From: Alnus glutinosa
Taxonomy: Eukaryota; Streptophyta; Magnoliopsida; Fagales; Betulaceae
Assembly: GCF_958979055.1 (NCBI RefSeq)
Contig: NC_084897.1
Span: 22,069,628-22,133,627, forward strand
Direction of reading: 5' to 3'
DNA length: 64,000 nt
Both the position numbers and the translations under genes were made by a program. The notes beneath the pieces are model-generated. The model was not told the origin of the DNA. It made no database searches and worked only from the letters and a program-made list of their open reading frames with translations. The stretch's first letter is position 1, and each line of letters opens with the position of its first letter. Below, in pieces: positions 25,763 through 36,798 of this stretch.

Positions 25763-26430
25763 TCGACTATAATTATTTGTTTGAATTTAAAAAATTTTGA
25801 ATAAATAATTGTGAGATATTATTTATAAAATTTAATTAATCGAATAATTGGTTAGGCAGCCCAATACTTATCCAGTTTTGTGAATCTCATAAGTGGTAGG
25901 AGTGAAAATACGGATACAATTATTAGCAATATTTGCATTCGCATAATGCGGTTATTGAATGTGGCTATTATTCGCTATCTGCATAAGAGGTAATTGACGT
26001 TTTGGATTACTATTCAAATCTATATATAAGATTAAATAATGTAGTTATTACTATATGTAAACTTAAATAAAATAATATTTCACTTTTGTTACACAAATTA
26101 CGATTATCGGTCATACAAGGTCATTGTCTCATAGAATAATCGAGATTTGAATTACTTAAAGAAAATAAATAAATACAGTGAGGTATGACTTTGAGATGAT
26201 AGTGAAAAAGCATAATATAACCTAAAGATCTTAAACTTACCAAATAAAAAACGAAGTCTTTTTAATGAATTTAATTAAACATAACCGTCCGCATCTGCAT
26301 TTTCTAAAATATGCAGATAGCGGATGCGTGTAGTTATTATCTGTCTGCATTTTCACCCATAATAATTAATCTCTCACAATTACCTGCCCGAATTATTTCA
26401 AATTTAAACAAATAATTGTAGACCATCCTA
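25763..26430. mobile_element. Nested small inverted-repeat elements
   Basis: An outer inverted pair (CTATAATTATTTGTTTGAAT at 25768 and its partner at about 26395-26425) surrounds an inner element. The inner element starts TAGGAGTGAAAATACGGAT (~25897) and ends GCATTTTCACCCATA (~26370), which look like hAT ends. No clean TSD was found for either, so the limits are approximate. Confidence 0.45.
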
Positions 26431-26806
26431 ATTTATAAAAGTAAAACTTCGTGTTCATCCTTGATGTGTAGGGCGGCATGCCGTTTTGGTTGAACGGACT
26501 GAACGACATGCATTCTGATAGGACTTAGGAGTCTAGGACGGCCTAGACGTCCTCCGGTCCTCATGCATATATATAGATCGGACGGTGTAAACAGCATGAG
26601 TTTGATCGGACAGTGTAGAGAACATGTATATGAATATGATAAGCATGGACAGCCTGATTCTCAGCTGGGCTGGAGAATCTAAATAACAAGTAGAGTAAGG
26701 GCCCATATGTGAAATCTGTAAGTATGAAGGTCCAGTCCTTTGAGGGGCATAATATTGCCCAACAGTCACACAACAAACATCAATAACCATATGAAGAAGA
26801 AAAAAA

Positions 26807-26883
<77 letters not shown>

Positions 26884-27276
26884 TAGGTATTTTTTGCCTT
26901 CCAATGAAAAGTTGACACGTAAGCATAGAAAAAAAAATCAAATAGAAACAAAACACTGGATTTCTTCAACGTATGCTAAAAAAAAAAGACCCTCTCAAGA
27001 CCTCTTGACCGGTGAATCACCGCCCAAGACGAGACGCATGTTGCCACCACCCGAGCCCAGGCCCGAAAGCTGTCGACGCTGCGCCCAATACAAATGCTGC
27101 TCCTCCACCGGTACGTCTACGAACGCGGCACCCTCGGATCACGACCATCAGACAGAGAAAATTGGAGAGGGAGCACAAACAGAGAAAGAGATTGGGAGTT
27201 ACCGGTGTGGCAGCGTTCGGGCCTGGGCAGTGACGGTGGGGCTGCGAATTTGGGGTGGACGGGCGGTGATGGAATG
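26431..27276. other. Spacer with poly-A and (TA)n tract
   Basis: Poly-A at about 26798-26823 is followed by (TA)n at 26824-26881. An open plus-strand frame from 26894 runs into the minisatellite and has no recognised domain. Confidence 0.5.
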
Positions 27277-27612
27277 GATCTTCCGGTTGGGAGAGTTTTC
27301 GCGGCGTGGCCCAGTCCGGGCAGTGGCCAGACGCTACGGCCCAGTCGGTGGCGACGGCTTTCCGGCCTAGGCAGTGCCACGGTGGGGCGGACGGGCAGTG
27401 ATCTTCCGGTTGGGGGAGTTTTCGCGGCGTGGTCCAATTCGGGCAGTGGTCGGAGGTTGGGCAGTGCCACGGTGGGGCAGATGGGCGGTGATCTTCCAGT
27501 TGGGGGAGTTTTCGCGGCGTGGTCCAGTCCGTGCAGTGGCCGGACGATACGGCCCAGTCGGTGGCGACGGCTTTCCGGCCTGGGCAGCCCCACAGTGGGG
27601 CGGACGGGCGGT
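27277..27612. repeat. GC-rich tandem repeat, three units (123, 90, 123 bp)
   Basis: Units start at GATCTTCC(G/A)GTTGGG at 27277, 27400 and 27490. The middle unit lacks about 33 bp (the CGGCCCAGTCGGTGGCGACG part). Every unit length is a multiple of three, so frames stay open on both strands. That explains several long but artefactual open frames. It is strikingly GC-rich against its surroundings. Confidence 0.8.
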
Positions 27613-28120
27613 GATGGTACAGTGGGGGGACAAGCAGTGATGGTGCAGTGGGTTTTTTTTAAAAAAAAAAAAAGAAAAAGGTAAAAGTGAGAGTTGTGAG
27701 AAGGATCCGGTGTTTTACCAATATTTCAATTTTTTTGTTATAGCTGACGTGTCGACAGATTATTGGTGGGCAAAAACCCCTTGGTTTCTGCCATGACCGT
27801 ATAGAAGGGGCATTCTATATTCATTGTTGTAATTATTTTAAGATCAATATTTTTTTAAATTTAAAAAATATTAATAACAAAAATGAAAAATCCAAATCTT
27901 GAAAACTTTCAACCAAACACAACCCAATTGTATTCTAATTAGGAGTAATTATAGATGTCATACTCATGTCATTTTTGTGTTCATCTAAAAATGATGTGGC
28001 TTTTAAAATCACCATTTAACTTGTGATTGATCAAAATTGAACTTTAATCAAATGATGATTTTAAAAGCTACCTCATTTTTAAAAGCAATTAGAGTTTTTT
28101 ATTTTTTATTTTTTAAAAAT
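27613..28120. other. AT-rich spacer
   Basis: No gene seen. A weak MITE-like inverted repeat (GGAGTAATTATAGATGTC...) lies at about 27945-28110. Confidence 0.4.
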
Positions 28121-28129
28121 AAGTAATTA

Positions 28130-28520
28130 GAGTATTTATAGCACTTTTAACGAACTTTTTATATTTGGTTCTTTCCTACATTTTCAACAAAAAAAAAATA
28201 TTACAAAAATGTCTATTTAACAAACTATATGTTATATTTTTTTAATATTATTTTTTTGTATTGAATGCTTCAAAAAGGTTGACGTGACTTGAATTTAATG
28301 ATGTTGGTAGTTAACTTTATCAATAAAAAATAGTATTTATTTAAAGTATAAAAATATTTAGAAAGTTTGTTATTTAATAACTTTAAAAAGTGACTTTCAA
28401 CTATATTCATTAAAAAAAAAAAAAAAAAAAAACTTTAAAAAGTGACTAGCTAATCAATAAATCAAGATTTTTAGAGTTAAATATAAAAAAATTTTAAAAG
28501 AGTTTATTGTGAACGCTCTT
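28130..28520. mobile_element. Probable MITE with AGAGYATTTA/GCTCTT ends
   Basis: Left AGAGTATTTATAGCAC and right (inverted) AAGAGCGTTCACAAT agree with the ends of the element at 9638-10580. TSD not found. Confidence 0.35.
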
Positions 28521-28670
28521 ATATTCGATTAATTTCTTAAATTTTAAAGAACAATTTCACTTCAACTATCAAAAGAGTGGATACACATACACACTCATGG
28601 CCGCCACCACCACCCACAGTCAACGCTCATTATTGTGCGTCATCTAAACCATTAGCCACTATGATTTTTA

Positions 28671-28705
<35 letters not shown>

Positions 28706-29015
28706 TTAAAAAAAAGAATTAAAAAAAATTGATAGTCGATTTATTTCACAGTGCGGCAATTGCATGATGTGAATAGTGATGCAGCGTCACTGAGGCCGCT
28801 TGAACCGAGGCAACGAGTGGAGTATTTAGCGGCTTGGGCTCAATCGATGCTCGTCAACGCCAATGGGGCCACTTAGGGTTAGGATGAAGAGGTGTGTTTG
28901 TGACTTCATCTCCTACACTTGGTGGCTTCCAATTTAATAGAGTGCATGAATTTAATAGAATTTGGTAAGAAAAAATATAAAAGGCCTCTCTCACCCAAAC
29001 ATGAATTCAGAATTA
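28521..29015. other. Spacer with (ATT)n microsatellite
   Basis: A run of TTA/ATT units lies at about 28674-28704. No gene seen. Confidence 0.5.
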
Positions 29016-29224
29016 GGGTACGTTTGGGAACTGCGTTTTTGAAATTTATGATTTGAAAACGCATAAAATCTGTTTTTTTAAATCGCAGGTAAAATGATGT
29101 TTTTTTGAAAACACATATTTTTAAAGGCTAAACTATGTTTTTAAACATCACTTTTTTCAAATCGTACATTTTAAAATCGTTATTTTAAATCACACTTTTT
29201 GAAATCGTAAATCCAAACGGACCC
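29016..29224. mobile_element. MITE, GGGTACGTTTGG ends, TTA duplication
   Basis: It starts GGGTACGTTTGGG and ends CCAAACGGACCC. The flanks are direct TTA (29013-29015 and 29225-29227), the 3-bp target typical of PIF/Harbinger (Tourist-like) elements. The interior is an AT-rich long palindrome. Looser relatives lie at about 30836-30992, 31697-32223 and 32315-32662. Confidence 0.7.
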
Positions 29225-29381
29225 TTATATTCACCTTTCCAAATTTATTTGAAGTTTTTAAAACCATATAAACATCATTTTTCCAAATATTTATTTTTCT
29301 TAATATTCGCAATTTTATAAATTTTTTTTTTTAAAAAAAAAAATCGAATACTTCAAACAAACATTTAACGAATTTAACTTA

Positions 29382-30555
29382 AGGATGTGTTATTTCTACT
29401 AGGGGTGGGCAAATTATCTGATTACCGAAAATACGCCGACAGCTACCGAACCGACTTCGACCGCCTACCGATTAATTATAAAATCGAAATTAAAAAAAAT
29501 TTCGACTTTTCAGTCGATCGGTAACCGGTGAAATGGTTTTTTCAGTCGGTTACCGACTTACCTGATTGACCAAGGTTGTTAGTTTTTTTTTTTTATATAT
29601 ATATATATATATATAGATAAGTGCATAAGGCTGTTAATTTTGTTAACAAAACTAACAAAACACGTTGTTTTGCTGCTATTGCACTTTTGCCTTTGTCTAT
29701 TAAAATGACGCCGCTTAAGGGTCCTATATATTCATAATTTTCTCTCAAAACCCTCACTTCACTCGAATAGCCTCTCAGCCTCAGACGCCGTCTCCCCTCC
29801 ACAGTCCCTGCCCCACACGGCCACGCCTTGATGACTAGATGCGGATCCGTTCACGCCTTCCCGACCCCATGGCCTTATGCCCCTCCACGCTCCGCCCGTC
29901 CTTCTAAGTAGTGAATTATGTCTCCTACTTTCGCGAGTCTCGTGTTCTGGAGTCCTGGTGGTGAAATCTCGTGTTCTGTGTTCATTCAACTCGTCCAACG
30001 ATACAAACTCTGGAGGTTACTCAGGTTAGTTCTAGACTCTAGTTTGTTTTTTAATTTTTTTGAATAGTTTTTTGTTCGGTTGAAATTTTTGGTTGGTTTT
30101 CATTGAATCCGTTGTTGTTTAACTTGTTTTTCGCAGACTCGCAGTCCGATCTATTGGTCGGTGGTTGTTCCGATCTGGTTCTGGTGGTCAGTGCAGTGCT
30201 CTTTTGGTCTGCTTGAAAAGGCCCATTACTGATTTACCGACCGAACATTACCGACTTTTCCGTTTAATTTGACTTATCCGACATTTTCGAAATTATTCTT
30301 GGTCGAATAAAGTCAGGTAATTACCCGACTTTACCGACTTTTCCCGGTCGGGGATCGAAAACACCATTTCTGACCCCGACTTACTCGATACCCACCCATA
30401 ATTTCTACATCACATTATGTTACATCAACTTTACATCAAGACACATTAGGTGTGAAATTCATGTATATAAGACCCATATATAAGATTTACATGCATAAAA
30501 TTTACGCCCTATGCATGATGGTGTACAGTTCATATAAAATAATGTGAAATTTCCT
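29382..30555. mobile_element. MITE (9-bp TSD) split by a hAT insertion
   Basis: The outer element starts AGGATGTGTTATTTC and ends GTGAAATTTCCT, flanked by TTTAACTTA at 29373-29381 and 30556-30564. Removing the inner hAT (29400-30400) and one copy of its 8-bp target leaves an outer element of about 165 bp. Confidence 0.75.
29400..30400. mobile_element. Non-autonomous hAT element, 1,001 bp
   Basis: Ends TAGGGGTGGGCAAA and GATACCCACCCATA are hAT-like. They are flanked by perfect 8-bp copies of ATTTCTAC (29392-29399 and 30401-30408). The subterminal DNA is rich in CCGA/TCGG motifs in both orientations, likely transposase binding sites. The middle (about 29720-30150) looks like a promoter, leader and possible intron start (TATATATT, CT-rich leader), perhaps left from an autonomous parent. 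No transposase coding remains. Confidence 0.85.
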
Positions 30556-30835
30556 TTTAACTTATAATGGGCTGCCCAACCGACGTTATAAAGCATCACT
30601 AGTCAATGATTAAAGGTGTTTTTACAAAAACCTGTCCTTGCAAAAGAGTGACATGTTCGGTGGCAAAGACAGGGGTAAAGCCGTACTCCTATTGCTTTTC
30701 CTTAATGTACTTTCCATATAATAATATGTGATTTACAGTTCTCCACCTATAACTTTTACTATATCCATACATTCCTTGTTTCCCAACCCTCCATTTTTGA
30801 CATACAAGTAGGACCCTTGGGCCATGTCGGTAGGG

Positions 30836-30992
30836 AAATGATTTTTCTTTTTAAATCCGTTTCTATTTGTGATTTTTAAAAAATACAATTTTTAAAAATA
30901 ATTTTTAAAATGCACGTAAGCATCATCTTACTTGTAATTTAATTTAAAATCGCACTTTTTATCTACGAAATTGAAATAACAAACGCACCCTT
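30836..30992. repeat. Decayed GCGTTTGG-family MITE
   Basis: The right end AACAAACGCACCC followed by TTA matches the family; the left end is degraded. Confidence 0.3.
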
Positions 30993-31411
30993 AATATAAC
31001 AAGGAATAAAAAATAATATCAAAGTAAAATCAGCAAGTCTAAAGGCCCATATTTAAACGCAAAGGAACAGTCAATTAGTGCTGACAAATTTTAAAACGAC
31101 TCACGTCGAATTAAGCACAAAATTAAAGGTTTAAAATTGAGTAGTCTGACCTATGTAATTAAATTAGTCGGGTTAGAGTTAACCTTTATAATCTTATATC
31201 TATATTTCGACACGACTCGAACTCAATACGCGAACACGAATTGTCACATGTATTGTCAATCGGGATGGGTAATTAGGACTAACAATGACCCAAATTGCTT
31301 GAGCTTAGCTGGTGGGCTTGCTTGCATTCTACAAAATAGGCTTTAAGCAGACCACCAGGAGACAAGTAGGCCTTTCTGGGTAAGCATGTAGGCCAACATT
31401 TTACTTACAAA

Positions 31412-31608
31412 CTGGGGCGGACCTGCATAGGGGCCGGGTGGAGGCCCTGGCCCCCTGCCCCAAAATTTTTTCAAAAAAAAAAATTTACTTTTTTTAAAAA
31501 AAAAATTAAAATTAAAATTTTACCCTCTTGTTTTTTTTAGTTATACCCCTCAAAATTTTTTGCTTTCAATTTGGCCCCTCCATTATTACAAGCCTGGGTC
31601 CGCCACTG
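31412..31608. mobile_element. hAT MITE, 197 bp
   Basis: It starts CTGGGGCGGACCTGC and ends GGGTCCGCCACTG, flanked by perfect 8-bp copies of CTTACAAA (31404-31411 and 31609-31616). A similar but eroded start (CAGGGGCGGAGTTAGG) is at about 38932. Confidence 0.85.
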
Positions 31609-31696
31609 CTTACAAACCCACTTTCTTTGCCGACTATGCTCCACCCATAGAAAGAGATGACTTCACGTAAATGTTCTCTATAACGTACACGAATTA

Positions 31697-32662
31697 GAGC
31701 TTGTTTGGATTTATGATTTAAAAAAATAAATTTTAAAATTATGATTTCTAAAAATATAGCTGAGTGTATAGTAAAATCTTAGTTTATTATTTAAAATAGT
31801 TTTTAAAAATATACTTCCTTCACTGGAATTTGAAAACACATTGTTTATGGCCGTTTGGATGATTTTTGTTGATAACAAAAACACAAGCATACTGTTAATA
31901 TCTCAACAGTTCTTTTACTTTTGTTGTTTTTTTTTTTTTAATTATTATTATTTTTTTAATTGTGTATTTGGCATTGCGCTTTCGTTAAAAAAAAAAAAAA
32001 AAACGAGTTAAAACCAAGTCGCAAAAAAATAAATAGTTGAAAATTGCGATTTAAAAACGTAAAAAATCTGTTTTTTCAAATCCCAGGCAAATAAGTATTT
32101 TTTCTGAAAAAACTCAATTTTAAAAGATAAACTATGATTTTAAATGTCAAACTGCAATTTTGTCAAACGCTTAACTGCGTTTTTAAATCTCACTTTTTAA
32201 AATTACAAACCAAAACGGAAACCCTAAAGCTCTAGGCGGTTGTATATACAAGATCATTTCCAATGTATTTTAACCAACTATTGTGCCACCTTTTTCAGAT
32301 TTGAATAAAAATTGAAGATTGCGTTTGGGTGTGCGATTCTGGAGGTTAAAAGTGTGATTTTAAACTTAATTGCAAAAAGTATATAATTTAAGAGTGCATT
32401 TTAAAAAATTGTAGTTTTTGGAAAAAATTAAAAAAAACAAAGTTTTTTTTCAAATCGAAATTAAAGAGTGTTTTTAAAAACACATTATATTAAAAAGTAA
32501 CTGTGATTTTAAAAACTAAACCACAATTTTACCCAATAATTAAATGTGTTTTTAAAAATTTCATTTAAAAATGACACGTTTTAAAATGGATTTTTATTTT
32601 TTATTTTTTTGTAAGTATGTTTTTTAATAGCACAGCAAACCGTAACCCCAAACGGACGCCAA
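31697..32662. repeat. Two decayed GCGTTTGG-family elements
   Basis: Copies at about 31697-32223 and 32315-32662 have ends such as GCGTTTGGGTGTGCGAT and CCCCAAACGGACGCC and share the AT-rich AAATC..TTTTAAAA palindromic interior. Limits are approximate. Confidence 0.5.
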
Positions 32663-33109
32663 GAAAAAATAGAAACTCTCGAGGACTTAAAAACTATTTA
32701 TTGCATAAATTTAGCTAAGTTGCTTTCGTGTTCATTGCATATGTGCACCTAATTTATGCAATTTTGAGTTTTTAACTTACTTTTTTTTGTTGCTAAATTT
32801 AGTGATTTTTTTTATAAAAAAAATAAGTTTTATTTATTTATTTTTTAATATATTTAGCAAAAATAGTGAGTTGCGTTGAAAAGGCCGCCACCACTTTCGA
32901 GTATGTGTAACTTGTAAAGTTTGTCAACTTGCGGGCACCAATCAATTCCCTTTTTATTTTATTTTCTTTTTCTTTTCTTTTTTTCTTTTTTAGTTGTTGG
33001 GAAAAATTTAATTGTAGGTTATGTTTGTTAACCATCTCTTCTTCTTCTTTTTTTTGGTTATTTTAAAAATAAAAATATATTTTTCTCAAAGTACTTAACA
33101 AATATTTTA

Positions 33110-34265
33110 TTGGAAAAAGTATACATAACCCCCTCAAACTACCACCTCATTTTCAATGTCCTCCAAACTACCAATTGTGTCAATCTATCACCTACACTAC
33201 CGAAAAATGTCAATATCCCCTTAATAACAAAAATATCATTTGTTGGTACATTTTTTAGTTTGATGACGTGACTTTCTCAAGATCTGCAAAATAGTAAACA
33301 ACGGTGTCGACCGATCCCACTTAGGCATTCTAGTAGACAATTTCAGAGATTAACAAGAGCAGAGTAAAATCAAAGAGATTAGAGTTAGTTTCGTACCTAG
33401 GATACCAACCTATTTATAGGCACACTTCATGATAGCTAATTTTATATTGGTATCAGGTATTTTATCTTATATTTTATGAGATAATGACTTATCCCAAGAA
33501 TCCCGGGATAGAGTTCTTATGCGCCTTGCTAGGGATTATAAGATCAAACCTTATCCTGTAGATTCCGGCTGTAATATCCGAATAAACATCTTAGCATGTT
33601 TCATCAATATCGCCTTGGAGTGATCGTGATAAAGTCGCTCCCGAAACCAATTGGATATGGGCCTTTGGTATGTTCTTATAGCCTTCCCAAGACAATGATG
33701 TTTTGGGATTGTTCGGATGTTCTTATTCTCGGTTCTTGTGACCGATGACATTCATAAGATTTTACAATGGGTATCCGAGACCCTGATGACCGAGCGAGTC
33801 TCACCGGGCCGGTTGGATCGAATGGGCCCGAGGCTCGGTCGTAGGTTCACTTAACTTTGGGAATGATAATTTCCCCAAAACCATTCATAATTTTTATTTT
33901 TTAAAAAAAAAAAAAAACAAAAAAACAAAAAAAAATATAAAATAACCAACAAAAAAGTTTGTTTTTTTAATTTTCAAATATTTTTTCGTTTTTTTTTTAA
34001 GAAATGTTTTTTTTTTCGTTATTTTTCAAAATTCGCTTTTTTCCTTAATTTTTTTTTAATTTGTTTTTTAAAAAGTTATTTTTTTTGGTTTTAGATATTT
34101 TTTTTTCAAATTTATAAGGACATTTTTGTCTTACTTGAAAAAAAAAATTATGATCATTTTTGTCATTTTGTTGATCTTAAGGAGGACATTAACACAATTA
34201 ATAATTTGAAAAGACATTAACAATTAAACGATAGTTTTAAAAAAAAATGGTATTATATGTTTAGC
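33110..34265. mobile_element. Foldback element (CTACCA-type arms) interrupted by a solo LTR
   Basis: The left arm (CCCTCAAACTACCACCTC... ~33130-33240) and right arm (~34120-34260) are inverted. The poly-A/T centre is interrupted at 33241-33887 by a solo LTR. Same family as 14929-15335 and 39953-40266. Confidence 0.6.
33241..33887 (-). mobile_element. Solo LTR, about 647 bp
   Basis: It runs TGTTGGTACA...AAACCATTCA on the plus strand (TG...CA either way). On the minus strand it has a TATA box, CTATAAATAGG, followed by a CT-rich leader, as in LTR promoters. The flanks TCATT/TAATT agree at 4 of 5 bases. No internal region is present. Gypsy or Copia origin cannot be told. Confidence 0.6.
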
Positions 34266-36074
34266 GTTTGCTTCATTGGAAGCATAAAACTTTTTAAAAA
34301 GATTTACCAAACAATATTTTTAAGAGAGCTCTACATAAAAACATTTTTTTAAAAAAATATAAAACCCAATAAAAATGCTTCTCAATTTGATATTAATATA
34401 GGAAAAAAGGAATTATAATAATAAGAAAAAAAAAGAAAAAAAAACTAAAATCAAATCAAATTTCAAAATATACCCGTAAATTCTCCCCAAGCACACGCGT
34501 GACGCGTTACTCACAAAGGGCAACCACCCTTTAAATAAAGGCCAGACAAAAAATATCTAAAGTGAGGATGAACTAGAAGCATCTGATGACTCATCCCGGT
34601 GTCAGAGGGTGGTCCACCAATACTATGCTTTCGCGTGTAACTTGTTAAACCCAACAAAACATGTGGGGCCATGTAACAGTTCACGACAGATTCGATTCTC
34701 AATGTGCACTAACGGAAATGTCATCTTTTTTTCTTTTCTTTTTTTGTCATCTTTTTTTTAAAAATTTTTTGATAAAATCAAACACTAATACAAAGTTCAA
34801 ACGATAACGACACAGAAATTGGTCTTTTCCACTAATAATAGGAACCGAAGAGATAGAGGGAGGAACAATGAAAATACGAACATAAATAAGATTTAGTTGC
34901 GGCTTAATGTGCCGTAAAATAGGCATAAAAGTGCTAGTTTTTATTGATTTTTTTTTTTAACTTTTTACGATTGAAGGATCTCACGTGTCATTTCTAACAT
35001 CTAGAATAATTATTTGAGAGTCGTCTCAATTATAAATCGGTTAAGATGAAAAGAGCCGGCCAAAGACACCACAAGAAGGGCGGCCGAAACTTCACATTCT
35101 CATTGTGCAAACTAATAGTGGAGGCTTAATTTATTATTATTCTTTTTTTATTTTTTTAATTGCCACTTCTTAAAGCAAGAACGTGAGCGCTTAATTTATG
35201 TTTGCAACTAGCAAATTTATTTGAGGAATGCTAAAGTTTATTCTGGGGTCATTTTATGTTGATATGACATCCTGTATTTTTTAATAAAAATAAGAGAGAT
35301 AAATTAAGTTGTAGTTTTTATTTATTAAAAATAGGATAACATGTCAGCATAAAAAGATACTAGAATAAACTCTAACATTTCTCAATTTATTTACATGAAG
35401 GTGGTTGAAATAGACTTGGGATCATTTTGATACAATCATACAATGGAATGATGATTACCTCTGAGAATAAAAATAACTCAATGAGTATCGTCAAAAATAT
35501 AAAAGGTTTAAATAAAATGACCATTCATATTCATTCCTCTTACGATGACACATTAATTTTCTTTTTTAACTAAAATTATATTAAATTTCAACCAATTTTT
35601 TTTTTTAAATACCCTTATTTATAAAAGTAATACGAGAATAGCTTTTCGTCATAGTCAACACCGCTCCAAGCACCGCACGAGAGTAGTCGAAATTACTCGA
35701 TCTGATGGCCACGACTACCAAATGGCACATAGAGGGTAATTCAGGAGTAATTACAACCACCCTAAAGGTTGAGTTGGAACATCCGACCACTTCTAGATAG
35801 ACCAAAATGAAAATGATAAGAATGGTTTTTTTTAGGGTATTATTTTTTAAGTTACTCAATTTTTGAAAGAATACCTATGCCCTACCTTTCCTTTAAGAAG
35901 AATAGTCAATTCCTTATTTTATTTTTTTATTTATTTTTGTTTATGGAAGAATTGGTTGTGCAATCAAATAACATATAATAACTATTACCGAGTCAACTCC
36001 TATATACCAAAAGGTACCCTTAATGTTTTTACTACTTTGAACATTAATGTTCAGCTACTTAAAAAATTTTAAGA
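34266..36074. other. Repeat-rich intergenic DNA
   Basis: Apart from the MITE at 35223-35383 no gene was seen. A minus-strand frame at 35605-35859 sits in transposon-like DNA and has no recognised domain. Confidence 0.45.
35223..35383. mobile_element. MITE, 161 bp, 9-bp target-site duplication
   Basis: It begins GAGGAATGCTAAAGTTTATTC and ends with the inverted partner GAATAAACTCTAACATTTCTC. Direct repeats of AATTTATTT flank it at 35214-35222 and 35384-35392. Same family as 8496-8667. Confidence 0.88.
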
Positions 36075-36335
36075 AAGACATCTACAGTAATTTCCCTAAA
36101 AATGCATTGGACACTATTTAATTCTCATTCAATTGTTTATTCACAAAATATATTATCCCTCATACTTTCTTTTCTTTTCTTTTTCTACTTTTAATTAAAA
36201 TAATAAAAATATTTTAATAATATAAAAAAATAAAAAAAAACTATTGTAAAGTGTTTTTTAATAAAAAAATAAAAAGTAGTTTTGTTTTTTATATTTAAAG
36301 AAAATGATTAAAAATCTACTGGAAATGCTCTTATA
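36075..36335. mobile_element. Probable MITE with CTACAGTAATT/AAATGCTCTT ends
   Basis: Short inverted ends resemble those at 9638-10580. TSD not found. Confidence 0.3.
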
Positions 36336-36798
36336 ACCACACATCCAAACTGAACCAATGCTCAGAGACTACCAAAAAAAGAAAAAAAAAAGAAAAAGGA
36401 AAAAAAGAAAAAAGTGAATTGCTTGTACTCCATGAAAACTAATTGTCCTACACGTGCAAAGCGCGTGCCACACAATTCAACAAATGGCGTCGATGAGTCC
36501 GTGTCAAATTGGTTTCGACACAAAAAGAAATTTCGATCATCACAAATCCACAAGTTAAAATAAACGGGAAAGAGAGTTATTATTTAGAGAAAGCACCCCA
36601 CAAATTTTCCAACTTTCCATTAAAGACCATAAATCATCTAAACTAAACCCCCCAAATAAACAGCCAATTGATTTCCCCAACAACCTCTAAATCTGTTAGG
36701 GAGCTAAAGCTTTAACAAATTACAAAAAGTAAAGGGGGGGGGGGGGGGGGGAAGAACTAAGAAGGGAGGTAAGGATCCCCATGATCTGGTACATCGCA
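36336..36798. other. 3' flank of the DnaJ gene
   Basis: No gene seen. It includes an 18-bp poly-G at about 36735-36752, close to the stop codon and possibly in the 3' UTR. Confidence 0.5.

Noticed and set aside
27094-27684. Several long overlapping frames on both strands
   Set aside because: They result from a tandem repeat with unit lengths divisible by three; no domain, no splice support.
35605-35859. 84-residue minus-strand frame
   Set aside because: It lies in repetitive DNA, has no recognised motif and no splice partners.
36735-36752. Poly-G run, with others near 1645, 22517 (poly-C) and 43451
   Set aside because: Simple homopolymers, possibly assembly or length artefacts; no function can be supported.
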